From positions 992,001 through 1,056,000 of the forward strand of contig NZ_CP019445.1 in assembly GCF_001975225.1 (NCBI RefSeq): DNA of 64,000 nucleotides, read 5' to 3'. Origin of the DNA: Kosakonia cowanii JCM 10956 = DSM 18146 (GTDB lineage Bacteria > Pseudomonadota > Gammaproteobacteria > Enterobacterales > Enterobacteriaceae). Made by a program: the position numbers and the translations under genes. Of the stretch, positions 1 to 8,496 are shown one piece after another; the stretch's first letter is position 1; every line of letters starts with the position of its first letter. Under the pieces are notes generated by a model. That model did not search any database and was not told the origin of the DNA. It saw only the letters and a list, made by a program, of their open reading frames with translations.

Positions 1-594
1 GCCGCCATTATCTCCTCCCCCGTTGTCGCCACCGCCGTTATTACCGCCGCCGTTGTTGCCACCGCCATTATCACCGCCGCCGTTGTCACCGCCGCCGTTA
101 TTGTTATTGCCGCCTCCACCTCCGCTATTATTTGCTGCAGCGGCTACGCCCACAATACCGCCAACGGCAGCCAGGCCGCCGAGTACCGCCAGGGCCGACA
201 GGCCGCTGGTACCGACCAGCGATCCCAGCGCTACGTCGCTAAACGCCGGAACGATGGTCTCTGCAGTGGCCGGCCCCGCAGCTGCCGCATAGGGGAAGGC
301 GGCCTGATGTGTGCCCAGCTCATCTTCAAAAATCATCTCGCTGTGTAGGCCCTCGCCATCCACGGCAAAGAAGCTGGTGTAGCGCACCGTGGAGCCATCT
401 TTCATATGTACGATCAGGTCGTTCCCTTCACGCTCGAAGAAATTCACTGACTCCTGCGAAGCATTAACGCGGACGATACTGGTTTCAGTCAGATTTACTA
501 CTCTGTCGCTGCCTTTTGCATATTGCGCAACTACATCGCCAGTTTTTTGGTTTATTACATCGACGGAACCAGGAAGACTATTTTGCGGGGCCAT
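1..594 (-). CDS. BapA-like large adhesin, N-terminal part (runs off the window)
   Basis: Minus-strand frame open from an ATG at 594 to the window edge (198 codons seen). About 110 N-terminal residues look like the BapA prefix domain found at the start of very large Ig-repeat adhesins exported by type I secretion. An Ala/Gly-rich hydrophobic stretch follows (about residues 115-145), then a low-complexity Gly/Asn/Asp tract of GGGDNGGG/GGGNNGGG units that continues past position 1. Start: the ATG begins MAPQNSLPG; upstream is AT-rich DNA. Family knowledge: such proteins mediate biofilm and surface attachment and usually have their own ABC/MFP/TolC exporter nearby; none is visible here. The repeat body and secretion signal lie outside the window, so full length is unknown. 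Confidence 0.8.
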   Translation of the reverse strand, partial: MAPQNSLPGSVDVINQKTGDVVAQYAKGSDRVVNLTETSIVRVNASQESVNFFEREGNDLIVHMKDGSTVRYTSFFAVDGEGLHSEMIFEDELGTHQAAFPYAAAAGPATAETIVPAFSDVALGSLVGTSGLSALAVLGGLAAVGGIVGVAAAANNSGGGGGNNNNGGGDNGGGDNGGGNNGGGNNGGGDNGGGDNGG

Positions 595-1121
595 ATTTTC
601 ACCTCGGAAGCGAAAGCAATATTAGAGCGCCTGCGAGCATCTGTTTTTGCGCAGGATTACGGTTTACCAATTCACCAGGATTGACAGGAAGCGGATGTGG
701 GACATACGAGATGAAAAATACCTAAGTCGTTGTTTTTCATTTATTATGTTAATCCATCATCATTTAATAAATTTTTACATTAAGAAAGATATAAACAAGC
801 TTCTCTATTTAGGCAACGTTTTAAATCACAAATTGATAACAATTACCTTCGATACAGAATATATTTTAAGGGATATATCTCAAATTAAGTGCCGCTTAAT
901 TTCGCGCATAAATTGATTAATAGAAGTTGAATTAATGACGCGAGAAATGTAAAGAAATTTACAATGTATAATATATTAGAGAACGCTAATTAATATTACC
1001 CTTAGTCTCTCTTCATATTTATTTACGCCTGAAATAATTGCTTTTCTATATAACTATCCTGCTTAAGCAGTTGGTTAGAAAACAGGCAGATGGTTGAAAG
1101 TAAAAACGTTGCGGATATGGA
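595..1121. other. AT-rich intergenic region between the adhesin gene and ssrA
   Basis: About 530 bases with no credible gene. The DNA is much more AT-rich than its surroundings and presumably carries the adhesin promoter (minus strand) and leader. A perfect TATAAT lies at 967-972 on the plus strand but has no gene close behind it. smpB, which precedes ssrA in E. coli, is not here. Confidence 0.6.
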
Positions 1122-1152
1122 CTGGCATGTCACGGTGAAAGTTTGCTATACT
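1122..1152 (+). promoter_or_regulatory. ssrA promoter
   Basis: A strong -10 box TATACT at 1147-1152 ends 15 bases before the mature tmRNA 5' end, leaving room for the short precursor leader that RNase P removes. A weak -35 candidate (CTGGCA, 1122-1127) lies upstream with rather long spacing. Confidence 0.6.
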
Positions 1153-1167
1153 CCTTTTCACACTTTT

Positions 1168-1530
1168 GGGGCTGATTCTGGATTCGACGGGATTCGCGAA
1201 ACCCAAGGTGCATGCCGAGGGGCGGTTGGCCTCGTAAAAAGCCGCAAAAAAATAGTCGCAAACGACGAAAACTACGCTTTAGCAGCTTAATAACCTGCTT
1301 AGAGCCCTCTCTCCCTAGCCTCCGCTCTTAGGACGGGGATCAAGAGAGGTCAAACCCAAAAGAGATCGCGCGGATGCCCTGCCTGGGGTTGAAGTGCTAA
1401 AACTAATCAGGCTAGTCTGTCAGTGGCGTGTCCTTCCGCAGCTGGCCGGCGAATGTAAAGACGGACTAAGCATGTAGTACCGAGGATGTAGGAATTTCGG
1501 ACGCGGGTTCAACTCCCGCCAGCTCCACCA
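1168..1530 (+). ncRNA. ssrA: tmRNA
   Basis: 363 bases from GGGGCTGATT to a terminal CCA, the same length as E. coli tmRNA. The 5' and 3' ends pair as a tRNA-Ala-like acceptor, with a T-arm-like GGTTCAACTCC near the 3' end. The tag reading frame at 1258-1290 encodes ANDENYALAA and a TAA stop. It rescues stalled ribosomes with SmpB and tags nascent chains for ClpXP. The ssrA 3' end is a known integration site for enterobacterial islands. I see no integrase and no repeated copy of the 3' end in this window, although accessory genes follow directly. Confidence 0.97.
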
Positions 1531-1576
1531 AAATTCTCCATCGGTGATTACCAGAGTCATCCGATGAAGTCCTAAG

Positions 1577-1609
1577 AGCCCGCACGGCGCAAGCCCTGCG
1601 GGCTTTTTT
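1577..1609 (+). terminator. ssrA terminator
   Basis: An 8-bp stem AGCCCGCA/TGCGGGCT is followed by six T residues, about 45 bases past the mature tmRNA end. Confidence 0.85.
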
Positions 1610-1845
1610 GTTTCCCATAGACATTTCCCCCTAACGGTCAAATATTGTTTATTAATGCTTGCGTTACATGCAGCATGCTCAACAGGGAACCAAAGCGCCC
1701 TAACCCAGGATTAATCCTATTCTGTAAAGCCTTGGTAAAATTTTTACAAAGTGTGTAGTAAAGCAGCTTCCTGTTGCAGTTTAATAAGCGCCATTATGCC
1801 TATCAGGAGATACCAGGAAGGGCCCTCCCATCCAGTAGTTCTTTC

Positions 1846-4104
1846 ATGCCAAACCGTATAACAATTCAAACGCCCATAGATGGGCTTCTTTTCTGGAAAA
1901 TGTCAGGCCATGAGGCCATTTCGCAACCATTCTCACTCAATGTCGTGCTGCTTGGTACAGATGCACGGATCGATCGCAGCGCGTTACTAGGGCAGCCACT
2001 CACTGTAACAATCCCAACGCAAAACGCCTTAAGCCCAAGATACTTTAATGGAAAAGTTACCGGCGTTGCGGTAAGCGCGGTTGAATTATCTGGAAGCCGT
2101 TATGCAGCCTATACGCTCACCGTTGAGTCTGATCTATGGCCGATGCAACGCGATCGTAATATGCGTATTTTCCAGGAACAAACGGTACCGCAAATTGTTA
2201 AAACCCTGCTTGCTGAATATCAGGTCAATGTTGAAGATGCATTGATTGAAAACCATCGGGTCTGGGATTACAGCGTCCAGTATCAGGAAAGTAGCTTTGA
2301 CTTCATCAGTCGCTTAATGGAACTGGAGGGGATTGCATACTACTTCCGGCATGATAAGGACAAGCATACCCTTGTGCTGGTTGATTCCGCCGAACAATAT
2401 CAGCCTGCGAAAGGTTACGAAATAATCCCTTACCAACATACTCCGTCCGGTGGTAGCACGACGACCGAAGGCATCGCTCAGTGGGCTATCGCAGACTTCG
2501 TGACGCCGGGCCTTTACAGCCTGGACGACTATGACTTCCGTAAACCAAATGCATGGCTGCATCAGGCTCGCCAGAATCCCTCCTCTCCGCAACCCGGAAA
2601 AATAGATGTTTATGACTGGCCGGGGAGATTTGTTGAGCATGGACACGGCGAAACGTATGCGCGGATCCGCCAGCAGAGATGGCAAGTAGAACATCATCGT
2701 ATTAATGGAACTGCGACGGCGCTCGGCATTGCGCCAGGCACGACTTTTGTATTAAGCAATGCCCCCTTCTTTAGTGATAACGGTGAATATCTCACAACCG
2801 AAGCCCATTATCAGTTTGAGGAAAACCGCTATGCCAGTGGCGCGGACAATAATACGCATCACCAAATCGATTTCTCCGTCATTCCATCAACGGTGGTATT
2901 CCGACCTGCTCAAGCCACATCCTGGCCGAGAACATATGGACCGCAAACAGCGAAAGTCGTTGGCCCGCAAGGTGAAAGTATTTGGACTGACAGGTATGGC
3001 CGGGTAAAAGTTAAATTCCATTGGGATCGTCAAGGTAAAGGTGATGATACCTGCTCTTGCTGGGTACGGGTTTCAAGTGCCTGGGCAGGGCAAGGGTTTG
3101 GTGGGGTACAAATTCCTCGTGTTAATGATGAGGTGGTCATCGATTTTATTAACGGAGACCCGGATCGTCCCATCGTAACAGGCCGTGTTTACAATGAAGC
3201 CAGTATGCCGCCCTGGGAGTTGCCAGGCGATGCCACCCGTATGGGCTTTATGACACGTAGCAAAGATGGGAATAAAGACAATGCCAGTTATCTGTTCTTT
3301 GAAGATCGGATTGGGGGTGAGACGGTAGACCTGCATTCAGAACGAAATATGAATATTTCCGTTGAAAATGATAAGTCAGTAAATATCGATGGTCATCGTA
3401 CAACTAAAATAGGCAAAACCCAAAATGACGAGGTCGTCGGAGATGCCTCTTTCTATTACCAGGCGAAACGGACGACGACTGTTGATAAGGAAGAAACGGC
3501 GACGTTTAATCAGGGCACAACAACAACCATCTCGAAGGGACGTAAACTGACAATCACCGATAGTGGTGATATTTCTGATATTAAAGGAAATGTTACAACA
3601 ACAATTGATGGCTCGGTTGATACGAAAATAAAGAATGGTTGGCAATACCTCACCCTCGAAGATGGCAGTATGTGGGTCAAGATCTCCACGGGTGGGCGCG
3701 GTGTTGAAATTCAAAATGGTGATGAACTACTTGTTCACAGTGGTGGACAAAAAAATACGATTACCGGTGGTGTAAATACAACGATCACAGGAAACTGGGA
3801 ACAGAAAATAACTAACGGTGACATTACTATTTCAACGCCAGGCACCATAACAATTAAAGGTGGCACCAAGGTTGATATACAATCCCCTGACTGGTATGAA
3901 TTCAAAGCCATTGCTCTGGCATTGAAATTGAATGAGACCTCTTTTGGTTTAACTGAGATAGCCTCCAGGGGAGTCAAATATGAAACCAATCCGGTTCAAT
4001 TCAAAACAAGAGGCGGTGGTGGTGCGCGTTTTGAAATGCTTGGCAATTCAATCGCTTTTAACACGCTGTCTTTAAAGACCGCTATGCTAAATATCATTAC
4101 ATGA
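1846..4104 (+). CDS. vgrG: T6SS spike protein VgrG (TssI), orphan
   Basis: 752 residues from the ATG at 1846. The frame is open from a TTG at 1774, but the family start (RITIQTPIDG just after Met) favours 1846; the Shine-Dalgarno is weak for both. Order: gp27-like hub domains (about residues 1-350), gp5-type OB-fold with the characteristic KFHWDRQG (about 385) and NGDPDRPIVTGRVYN (about 435-450), then a long Thr/Asp/Gly-rich beta-helical needle of short repeats to the end. No recognisable toxin domain follows the needle. VgrG trimers tip the Hcp tube. No other tss gene is present, so it must work with an apparatus elsewhere. It overlaps the following gene frame and is probably co-transcribed with it. 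Confidence 0.92.
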   Translation: MPNRITIQTPIDGLLFWKMSGHEAISQPFSLNVVLLGTDARIDRSALLGQPLTVTIPTQNALSPRYFNGKVTGVAVSAVELSGSRYAAYTLTVESDLWPMQRDRNMRIFQEQTVPQIVKTLLAEYQVNVEDALIENHRVWDYSVQYQESSFDFISRLMELEGIAYYFRHDKDKHTLVLVDSAEQYQPAKGYEIIPYQHTPSGGSTTTEGIAQWAIADFVTPGLYSLDDYDFRKPNAWLHQARQNPSSPQPGKIDVYDWPGRFVEHGHGETYARIRQQRWQVEHHRINGTATALGIAPGTTFVLSNAPFFSDNGEYLTTEAHYQFEENRYASGADNNTHHQIDFSVIPSTVVFRPAQATSWPRTYGPQTAKVVGPQGESIWTDRYGRVKVKFHWDRQGKGDDTCSCWVRVSSAWAGQGFGGVQIPRVNDEVVIDFINGDPDRPIVTGRVYNEASMPPWELPGDATRMGFMTRSKDGNKDNASYLFFEDRIGGETVDLHSERNMNISVENDKSVNIDGHRTTKIGKTQNDEVVGDASFYYQAKRTTTVDKEETATFNQGTTTTISKGRKLTITDSGDISDIKGNVTTTIDGSVDTKIKNGWQYLTLEDGSMWVKISTGGRGVEIQNGDELLVHSGGQKNTITGGVNTTITGNWEQKITNGDITISTPGTITIKGGTKVDIQSPDWYEFKAIALALKLNETSFGLTEIASRGVKYETNPVQFKTRGGGGARFEMLGNSIAFNTLSLKTAMLNIIT

Positions 4105-4112
4105 GGTTTTCA

Positions 4113-4475
4113 ATGTCCAAGTACTCTGGAATCATCGCAATGATAGGGCCTTGCGTTATACTCGGCTTTATTATTTTATTTATATTTAAAGGTTATTTCC
4201 TGCACAGGATAATCAAAAAAGATCCGGTCTATGCCAAGGCGAAAATTGTCACTTACTTCCCGAAAACGCCAAATGAAAAAGGTCGCCTTGATATCGTCAT
4301 GACTTACAACTTCGTCGCGGACAATAAAACCTATACCAAAGAGCAGCAGATATTAAATATCAACACCCTCGACCTGAATGAATATCATGTGGGTAAAGAA
4401 GTGCCGATTGTCTATTACCGCAAAGATCCTAATTACAGCAAAATCGATGTGTATGATGAGAGCCTGCGCAATTAA
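4113..4475 (+). CDS. Small single-span membrane protein behind vgrG
   Basis: 120 residues. The ATG at 4113 is chosen because GAGG at 4103-4106 sits six bases upstream; an earlier in-frame ATG at 4101 overlaps the vgrG stop and has no ribosome site. One transmembrane helix at about residues 5-28 is followed by a soluble domain with a K-A-K-I-V strand and a late VPIVYYRKDPNYSKI motif, a layout like DUF3592-type proteins. The function is unknown. Because genes directly behind orphan vgrG often encode effector adaptors or immunity proteins, such a role is possible, but nothing in the sequence proves it. Confidence 0.7.
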   Translation: MSKYSGIIAMIGPCVILGFIILFIFKGYFLHRIIKKDPVYAKAKIVTYFPKTPNEKGRLDIVMTYNFVADNKTYTKEQQILNINTLDLNEYHVGKEVPIVYYRKDPNYSKIDVYDESLRN

Positions 4476-4514
4476 TCTCATACCAAAAATTAGCGTATAA
4501 ATCAGAATCTACTG

Positions 4515-4536
4515 AGGGGCGCTTACCGCCCCTTTT
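4515..4536 (+). terminator. Terminator of the vgrG unit
   Basis: Stem AGGGGCG/CGCCCCT with loop CTTAC and a TTTT tail, 40 bases past the stop of the small membrane protein and before the convergent symE gene. Confidence 0.7.
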
Positions 4537-4583
4537 GAATGGTTCGAATCACCAGGCTACCGTCAATTAAACCTTCAAAACCA

Positions 4584-4871
4584 TTAAACAAAATAACCCC
4601 CAGCTCTAAACCCCCTCACCCCTTCCCTTACGTTATCAATCACCGCCCTGGCCTGTTCCAGCTGCACACGCAGTTCATGCACGGTGTCATTATCGGGAAT
4701 AAGTACAATGCAGCCTTTCGATATCTGCACCGTGACATGCACGCCGGTTTCAAAGCCTGCTTCGCGCAGCCATTTGCCTTTCAGTTGCAGGGCGGGTGTG
4801 CTGGTGTCGCCGCGGTTCGGGCGGTAGCCGACAATACAGTGACGCTGGGTTTTCGTAAGGGTTTTCGTCAT
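4584..4871 (-). CDS. symE: SymE-family type I toxin
   Basis: 95 residues from the ATG at 4871, chosen because GGAGA lies eight bases upstream; the frame stays open further up to 5006. The core LKGKWLREAGFETG followed by GCIVLIPD matches the SymE AbrB-like fold. In E. coli, SymE is an SOS-induced RNA-degrading toxin (more recently seen as nucleoid-binding) silenced by the antisense RNA SymR. I cannot identify a SymR or LexA box here with certainty. The gene converges with the vgrG unit. SymE genes are often seen near rhs/T6SS loci. A decayed copy of the same locus lies at 6974-7122. Confidence 0.82.
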   Translation of the reverse strand: MTKTLTKTQRHCIVGYRPNRGDTSTPALQLKGKWLREAGFETGVHVTVQISKGCIVLIPDNDTVHELRVQLEQARAVIDNVREGVRGFRAGGYFV

Positions 4872-5492
4872 AAGACATTCTCCAATGGCAGTCATAATCT
4901 CCGCCACCAGAGAGGTCAAACTCATGGGAGGCGGGCTGAACGGGGTTGACCTTACCGGCCCATCGGATACCGGCGCGTCTCGCGACGCCCCCGCCCGGCC
5001 CACCATTGAGATGTAACCGAACGCACAACAGAACAGCTCTGTTGCCGATGAGGGTTTTCAGGAGGTCAATCCCGACGCCTGCTGTGGCAGGCGCTGCCAA
5101 ACAATAAAAAGAAAACCCTACAATCAGCAAGGAAAAAACCGCTCTATAGTAACGCGTCGTTTCGAAACTGGAACCCTTCCCGCAAAACTTCAGAGCAATG
5201 GCTGCACACTTACTCTTTACGCTACATCAAAATGCACTCAGGAGAGACTCACCGTTGATAAGAACAGAAACCGCCTGAAGACCTCTTAGCCCCAAAACTA
5301 ACCAGGCTCATTTTCCGCATGGCCTAAATCGCCTTCAGCAAATTCATCGTAAAGAAGTGTTCATTTTGTGATCTGCATCCAGGTTTCCTTGCATTGCTTA
5401 CCTGTCGGAGTGCCTTCTCTGTACTCCTGTTCCAATAAAAACAGGTATGCTTATCACAATTACGTTATTTTGACCGTCTATCAGGTGACACA
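4872..5492. other. Intergenic region upstream of symE and of the SGNH gene
   Basis: About 620 bases with no convincing gene; frames seen here are extensions or shadows. It contains the symE 5' flank, whose segment at 5161-5193 recurs near 7090, and then an AT-rich part that should hold the promoter of the gene at 5493. That gene has AGGTG five bases before its ATG. Confidence 0.6.
5161..5193. repeat. Direct repeat copy A (symE flank)
   Basis: A 33-base segment starting TTCGAAACTGG and ending AACTTCAG. It recurs in the same orientation at 7090-7122 with one mismatch. A second matching block of 20 identical bases lies within symE at 4769-4788 and again at 6974-6993. Confidence 0.85.
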
Positions 5493-6929
5493 ATGAGCAA
5501 CGCTGTTATTTTCCTAAAAGAAGTTCATGTCCTGGCACAAAAACTCAGCTGGATTAATAGTGATGCTGTCGTTGATGAATTAAAAGAGTTAATTATCAAA
5601 AATAGTAGCCTGCTAAATGATGATGAGATAACAGCGTCGTTTATTAACACGCTTATTTATTGTGCGGAAAAAAACGTTACCCCTGAAGACGTTGATAATC
5701 TGATATCGAGCTTAGACAACTTCTTTGTCAATTTCCTCTTAATGCAATCCTGTCATGTATATTTTGTAGGAAAAAGCTGGGACACCTATCGGCTTAATGT
5801 ACTGTTCCTTCCACCCAATATGGGAAAAATTACGCTTTTTGAAATTGATGCAGATACTGATCCGGCAAGCATAAAAATAAACCCGGAGGACGACTCACTC
5901 ATTCCAGTGGTTATCACGGATCATATAGGCTTCAACTTTATTAAAAATAACAATATCAAGCTCCCCGAGGCGCTTACCACGTTACTGCTGCCCGAAAAGA
6001 AAAGCACGCATCTGGATATGGATGTTGGATTTATCCCTCTTCTCAACGCGCGTTATCAGAAACTTAACGGCGAGGCTGAAGTAAAGAGCGTAATAATAGG
6101 ATCATCCTACGCATACCAGGGGTTCCCGGATGCTTTATTAGATAAAGCAGTCAATCTTTCCATGTTCTCTGGGGATTTTACGTGGACATACAGCCTGATA
6201 AAACACATAACCGACACCACCAGCATTAGAAACTTCATCCTCTGCGTGGGGCTGTATGACGCTTTTTATGAGCTATCGATGGGGGCGTCGCCGATGTTCC
6301 CTGTGGCGCGCTATTTCTGCAAAAGCCAGGATATCGAATACAATTACAGAAACAAAAACGAAGCGTTAAATCAGACACCCGTCACGCAGCACATATTAGG
6401 CCCTCTGGATCTGCTTGTTCAGCAAACCTATAAAAACCATATTTATCCGCAATTCTCCAATGATGAAGAGTTAGCCACGCTGGACAGATTGCTGCAGGAT
6501 GAGTCGGCAGTAAAAAAATCCCTGGATTTCATCAATGGCAGAAGTTCCCGCACGGATTTCACATACTCCTCCTCAGAAATTCTCAATCGGGTATCGGAGC
6601 TATCAAGAAATTATCAACGAAAGCACAGCTTTGAGAACAATAAGCGTGTCATGTCATCGCTGGCTACGTTAATAAAAGAAAAAAATGCAACGCTTAATAT
6701 TATCGTAATGCCGTTCACTGAATTCTATATCGAAAATTACGAAAAAAACCTGAAAGATGAAACGCTGGCATATTTGAAAAGCGTTACCGATGACAACAAT
6801 ATCTTTATAACGGATCTTAATAAGCTTAAGACATTCGCGCCTGAAGATTTTTACGATGCCGACCATTTAAACTTCAACGGTGCAAAAAAAGTCTGTGAGA
6901 TGGTCAAAGCGTTAGGGTTCGACATTTAG
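5493..6929 (+). CDS. SGNH/GDSL-hydrolase-like protein of unknown role
   Basis: 478 residues, cytosolic by appearance (no signal peptide or membrane span). The second half has the two marks of the SGNH fold: a block-I-like V-I-I-G-S-S-Y at residues 200-206 (G203, S204-S205 in the nucleophile position) and a block-V DxxH at D455-H458 followed by LNFNGA, as in DltD/AlgX-type enzymes. The first ~190 residues are unrecognised and may be a separate domain. Codon use is distinctly AT-rich compared with the flagellar genes, which suggests recent acquisition. It stands alone, between an intact symE locus and its decayed copy. An esterase or acetyl-transferase-like activity is an inference from the fold only. 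Confidence 0.6.
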   Translation: MSNAVIFLKEVHVLAQKLSWINSDAVVDELKELIIKNSSLLNDDEITASFINTLIYCAEKNVTPEDVDNLISSLDNFFVNFLLMQSCHVYFVGKSWDTYRLNVLFLPPNMGKITLFEIDADTDPASIKINPEDDSLIPVVITDHIGFNFIKNNNIKLPEALTTLLLPEKKSTHLDMDVGFIPLLNARYQKLNGEAEVKSVIIGSSYAYQGFPDALLDKAVNLSMFSGDFTWTYSLIKHITDTTSIRNFILCVGLYDAFYELSMGASPMFPVARYFCKSQDIEYNYRNKNEALNQTPVTQHILGPLDLLVQQTYKNHIYPQFSNDEELATLDRLLQDESAVKKSLDFINGRSSRTDFTYSSSEILNRVSELSRNYQRKHSFENNKRVMSSLATLIKEKNATLNIIVMPFTEFYIENYEKNLKDETLAYLKSVTDDNNIFITDLNKLKTFAPEDFYDADHLNFNGAKKVCEMVKALGFDI

Positions 6930-6973
6930 CTGGCCCTGCCAACCGCGTCACACTTGAAGCCGTGTCGCGCACC

Positions 6974-7122
6974 GCCATTTGCCTTTCAGTTGCCATCATC
7001 TGAGAAGCTTACCCGGCACGCGAGGGTCAGCCTTACCGGCGCGTCTAACGACGCCCGGCAAGGAAAACCGCTTTACGGCTGCGAATACGTTCGAAACTGG
7101 AACCCTTCTCGCAAAACTTCAG
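6974..7122 (-). pseudogene. Decayed copy of the symE locus
   Basis: A compressed relic of 4769-5193 in the same orientation: 20 identical bases from inside the symE coding region (6974-6993), then a CTTACCGG/CGGCGCGTCT segment matching the symE 5' region, then the 33-base flank at 7090-7122 with one mismatch. Most of the coding region is missing, so no protein is possible. Confidence 0.65.
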
Positions 7123-7137
7123 GGAACCTGCCCGGCG

Positions 7138-7320
7138 TTACACTTCGTTCTCTTCGCTCCCCAGCAGCCGCTTAATGTGCTCCAGCTTCGCCGTCATCCT
7201 GCGGATCTCCAACAGATGCAGCGCCTCATAGGCCTCAATCCCCACCAGCTGGCTCTCCCCCAGCTTATCGAGGTCCGCTTTCAGTAACGTGATTTCGTCA
7301 TCGGTCATCGGTGGTCTCAT
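7138..7320 (-). CDS. Small charged hypothetical protein
   Basis: 60 residues, Leu/Glu-rich and probably helical (TLLKADLDKLGE, EALHLLEIRRMTAKLEHIK), no membrane span. A strong AGGAGG sits four bases before the ATG at 7320, which supports it as a real gene. It lies 18 bases behind the alpha/beta hydrolase gene on the same strand and may be co-transcribed with it. I do not recognise the family. Confidence 0.6.
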   Translation of the reverse strand: MRPPMTDDEITLLKADLDKLGESQLVGIEAYEALHLLEIRRMTAKLEHIKRLLGSEENEV

Positions 7321-7338
7321 CGTTCCTCCTGATTTTCA

Positions 7339-8496
7339 CTAACGTTGCACGGTCTGTTCAGGTACAACCTCATTATTAATAGTGTAGAGGTGGCATCCCG
7401 CCTTGCCAGCTTCCTGCTGCTTTGCGCAGTAGCCGAGCGAGCTTTCCGCCGCCTCGTCGCGCGTTCTCGCCCAGTAAGCAACACCCCAGTCTCCCTGCGC
7501 ATCGATGGCGAACGCCTTTTCATAACGTTGTGATGCAGCATATTCCTGAAACGCCTTACGTCCTGCGTCATTCAGTACCGACGGCACAGGAAGTTGCGTC
7601 TGCGGCAGTTCGGCAATAGGTTGATAGGGCAGCGCCTGCTGCTGTAAGAAGTTTGCAACCTGCTTCCACCAGAACGCCTCAGGGGCGGAGTCCATAAAGG
7701 TATGGCCATTCTCCCCAAATGCTGGCATCGCGACGAACGTCGCGGGCGCACCGCTTTGCTGATAAGCGCTGAACATCGCTTTCGCCGCCGCCGGGGGAAA
7801 GGCGCGGTCGTTGGCGGCGTAGAGCCACAGCGACGGAATCGTGGTTCTCTTACCGTAATCAGTAAGCGCCTTCAGCAAACCGGGCTGGTCGCAGAAGGAT
7901 TTGCCATCCAGCGCTCCGCGCCCGCCGTCGAAGTTAATCACCGCCTGCACGCCGGGCGGGTTGGCCGCGCCGGTCGCCAGCATGGCGAAACCGCCGGAGG
8001 ACATCCCCACCAGCACCGCCTGCTTCGGCGACGCCCACGGCTGCTGACGGATCGCCTTCAGCGCCGCCAGCAAAGTGTCGCGATCGCGCTCACCTGCCAG
8101 TTGATGATGCGGCTGCGCGCACGATCCGCCCGCATACTCCGCCGCCCCGCTCGACTGCCCATACCCCTGGCGCAGCAGCACCACCGCCGCATAGCCGTGG
8201 CGGGCAAACGCTATCGCCGTCGAAGCATAACGGTTGGGGTTCATCACAAAGCGGTCAAAGTCGGCAGTGTCCGCCGTGCCGTTGGTAATAAGTGCAACTG
8301 GCGCAGGGTCGTTGTTCGCCGGGCGGGTAACAAACGCCTCCAGCAGCGCAGGCTTGTCGTTTGCAAGCGTCACCGGCAGCATCAGCGGCGTGCGGCTCAG
8401 GCCCGCAATCTGTTGGTTTTCCGGCGCAGGGGTGGTATCCGCTAAGGCGGGCAAAGCGCCTGACAACATCATGGCTAACGCTATCACTGCACGCAT
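7339..8496 (-). CDS. Secreted alpha/beta hydrolase (dienelactone-hydrolase-like)
   Basis: 385 residues. A Sec signal peptide (about 1-19, ending LPALA) precedes an alpha/beta-hydrolase domain: nucleophile elbow G-M-S-S-G (about residues 164-168), acid candidate in YAANDRAF, and catalytic His in GENGHTF. The C-terminal ~70 residues (from FAIDAQGDWGVAYWARTRDE onward, with two Cys) look like a separate small DUF4189-like domain. It should be a periplasmic esterase or carboxylic-ester hydrolase; the substrate is unknown. Two extra Cys in the core (GGSCAQ, KSFCDQ) could form a disulfide. Confidence 0.8.
   Translation of the reverse strand: MRAVIALAMMLSGALPALADTTPAPENQQIAGLSRTPLMLPVTLANDKPALLEAFVTRPANNDPAPVALITNGTADTADFDRFVMNPNRYASTAIAFARHGYAAVVLLRQGYGQSSGAAEYAGGSCAQPHHQLAGERDRDTLLAALKAIRQQPWASPKQAVLVGMSSGGFAMLATGAANPPGVQAVINFDGGRGALDGKSFCDQPGLLKALTDYGKRTTIPSLWLYAANDRAFPPAAAKAMFSAYQQSGAPATFVAMPAFGENGHTFMDSAPEAFWWKQVANFLQQQALPYQPIAELPQTQLPVPSVLNDAGRKAFQEYAASQRYEKAFAIDAQGDWGVAYWARTRDEAAESSLGYCAKQQEAGKAGCHLYTINNEVVPEQTVQR

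Noticed and set aside
23..292. Pro/Leu-rich plus-strand frame at the window start
   Set aside because: It is the antisense of the Gly/Asn-rich adhesin linker on the minus strand, which has a coherent prefix domain and open frame.
1531..1845. Integrase or attachment-site duplication behind ssrA
   Set aside because: No integrase frame exists and I could not find a second copy of the ssrA 3' end in the window; the 315 bases hold only the ssrA terminator and the vgrG leader.
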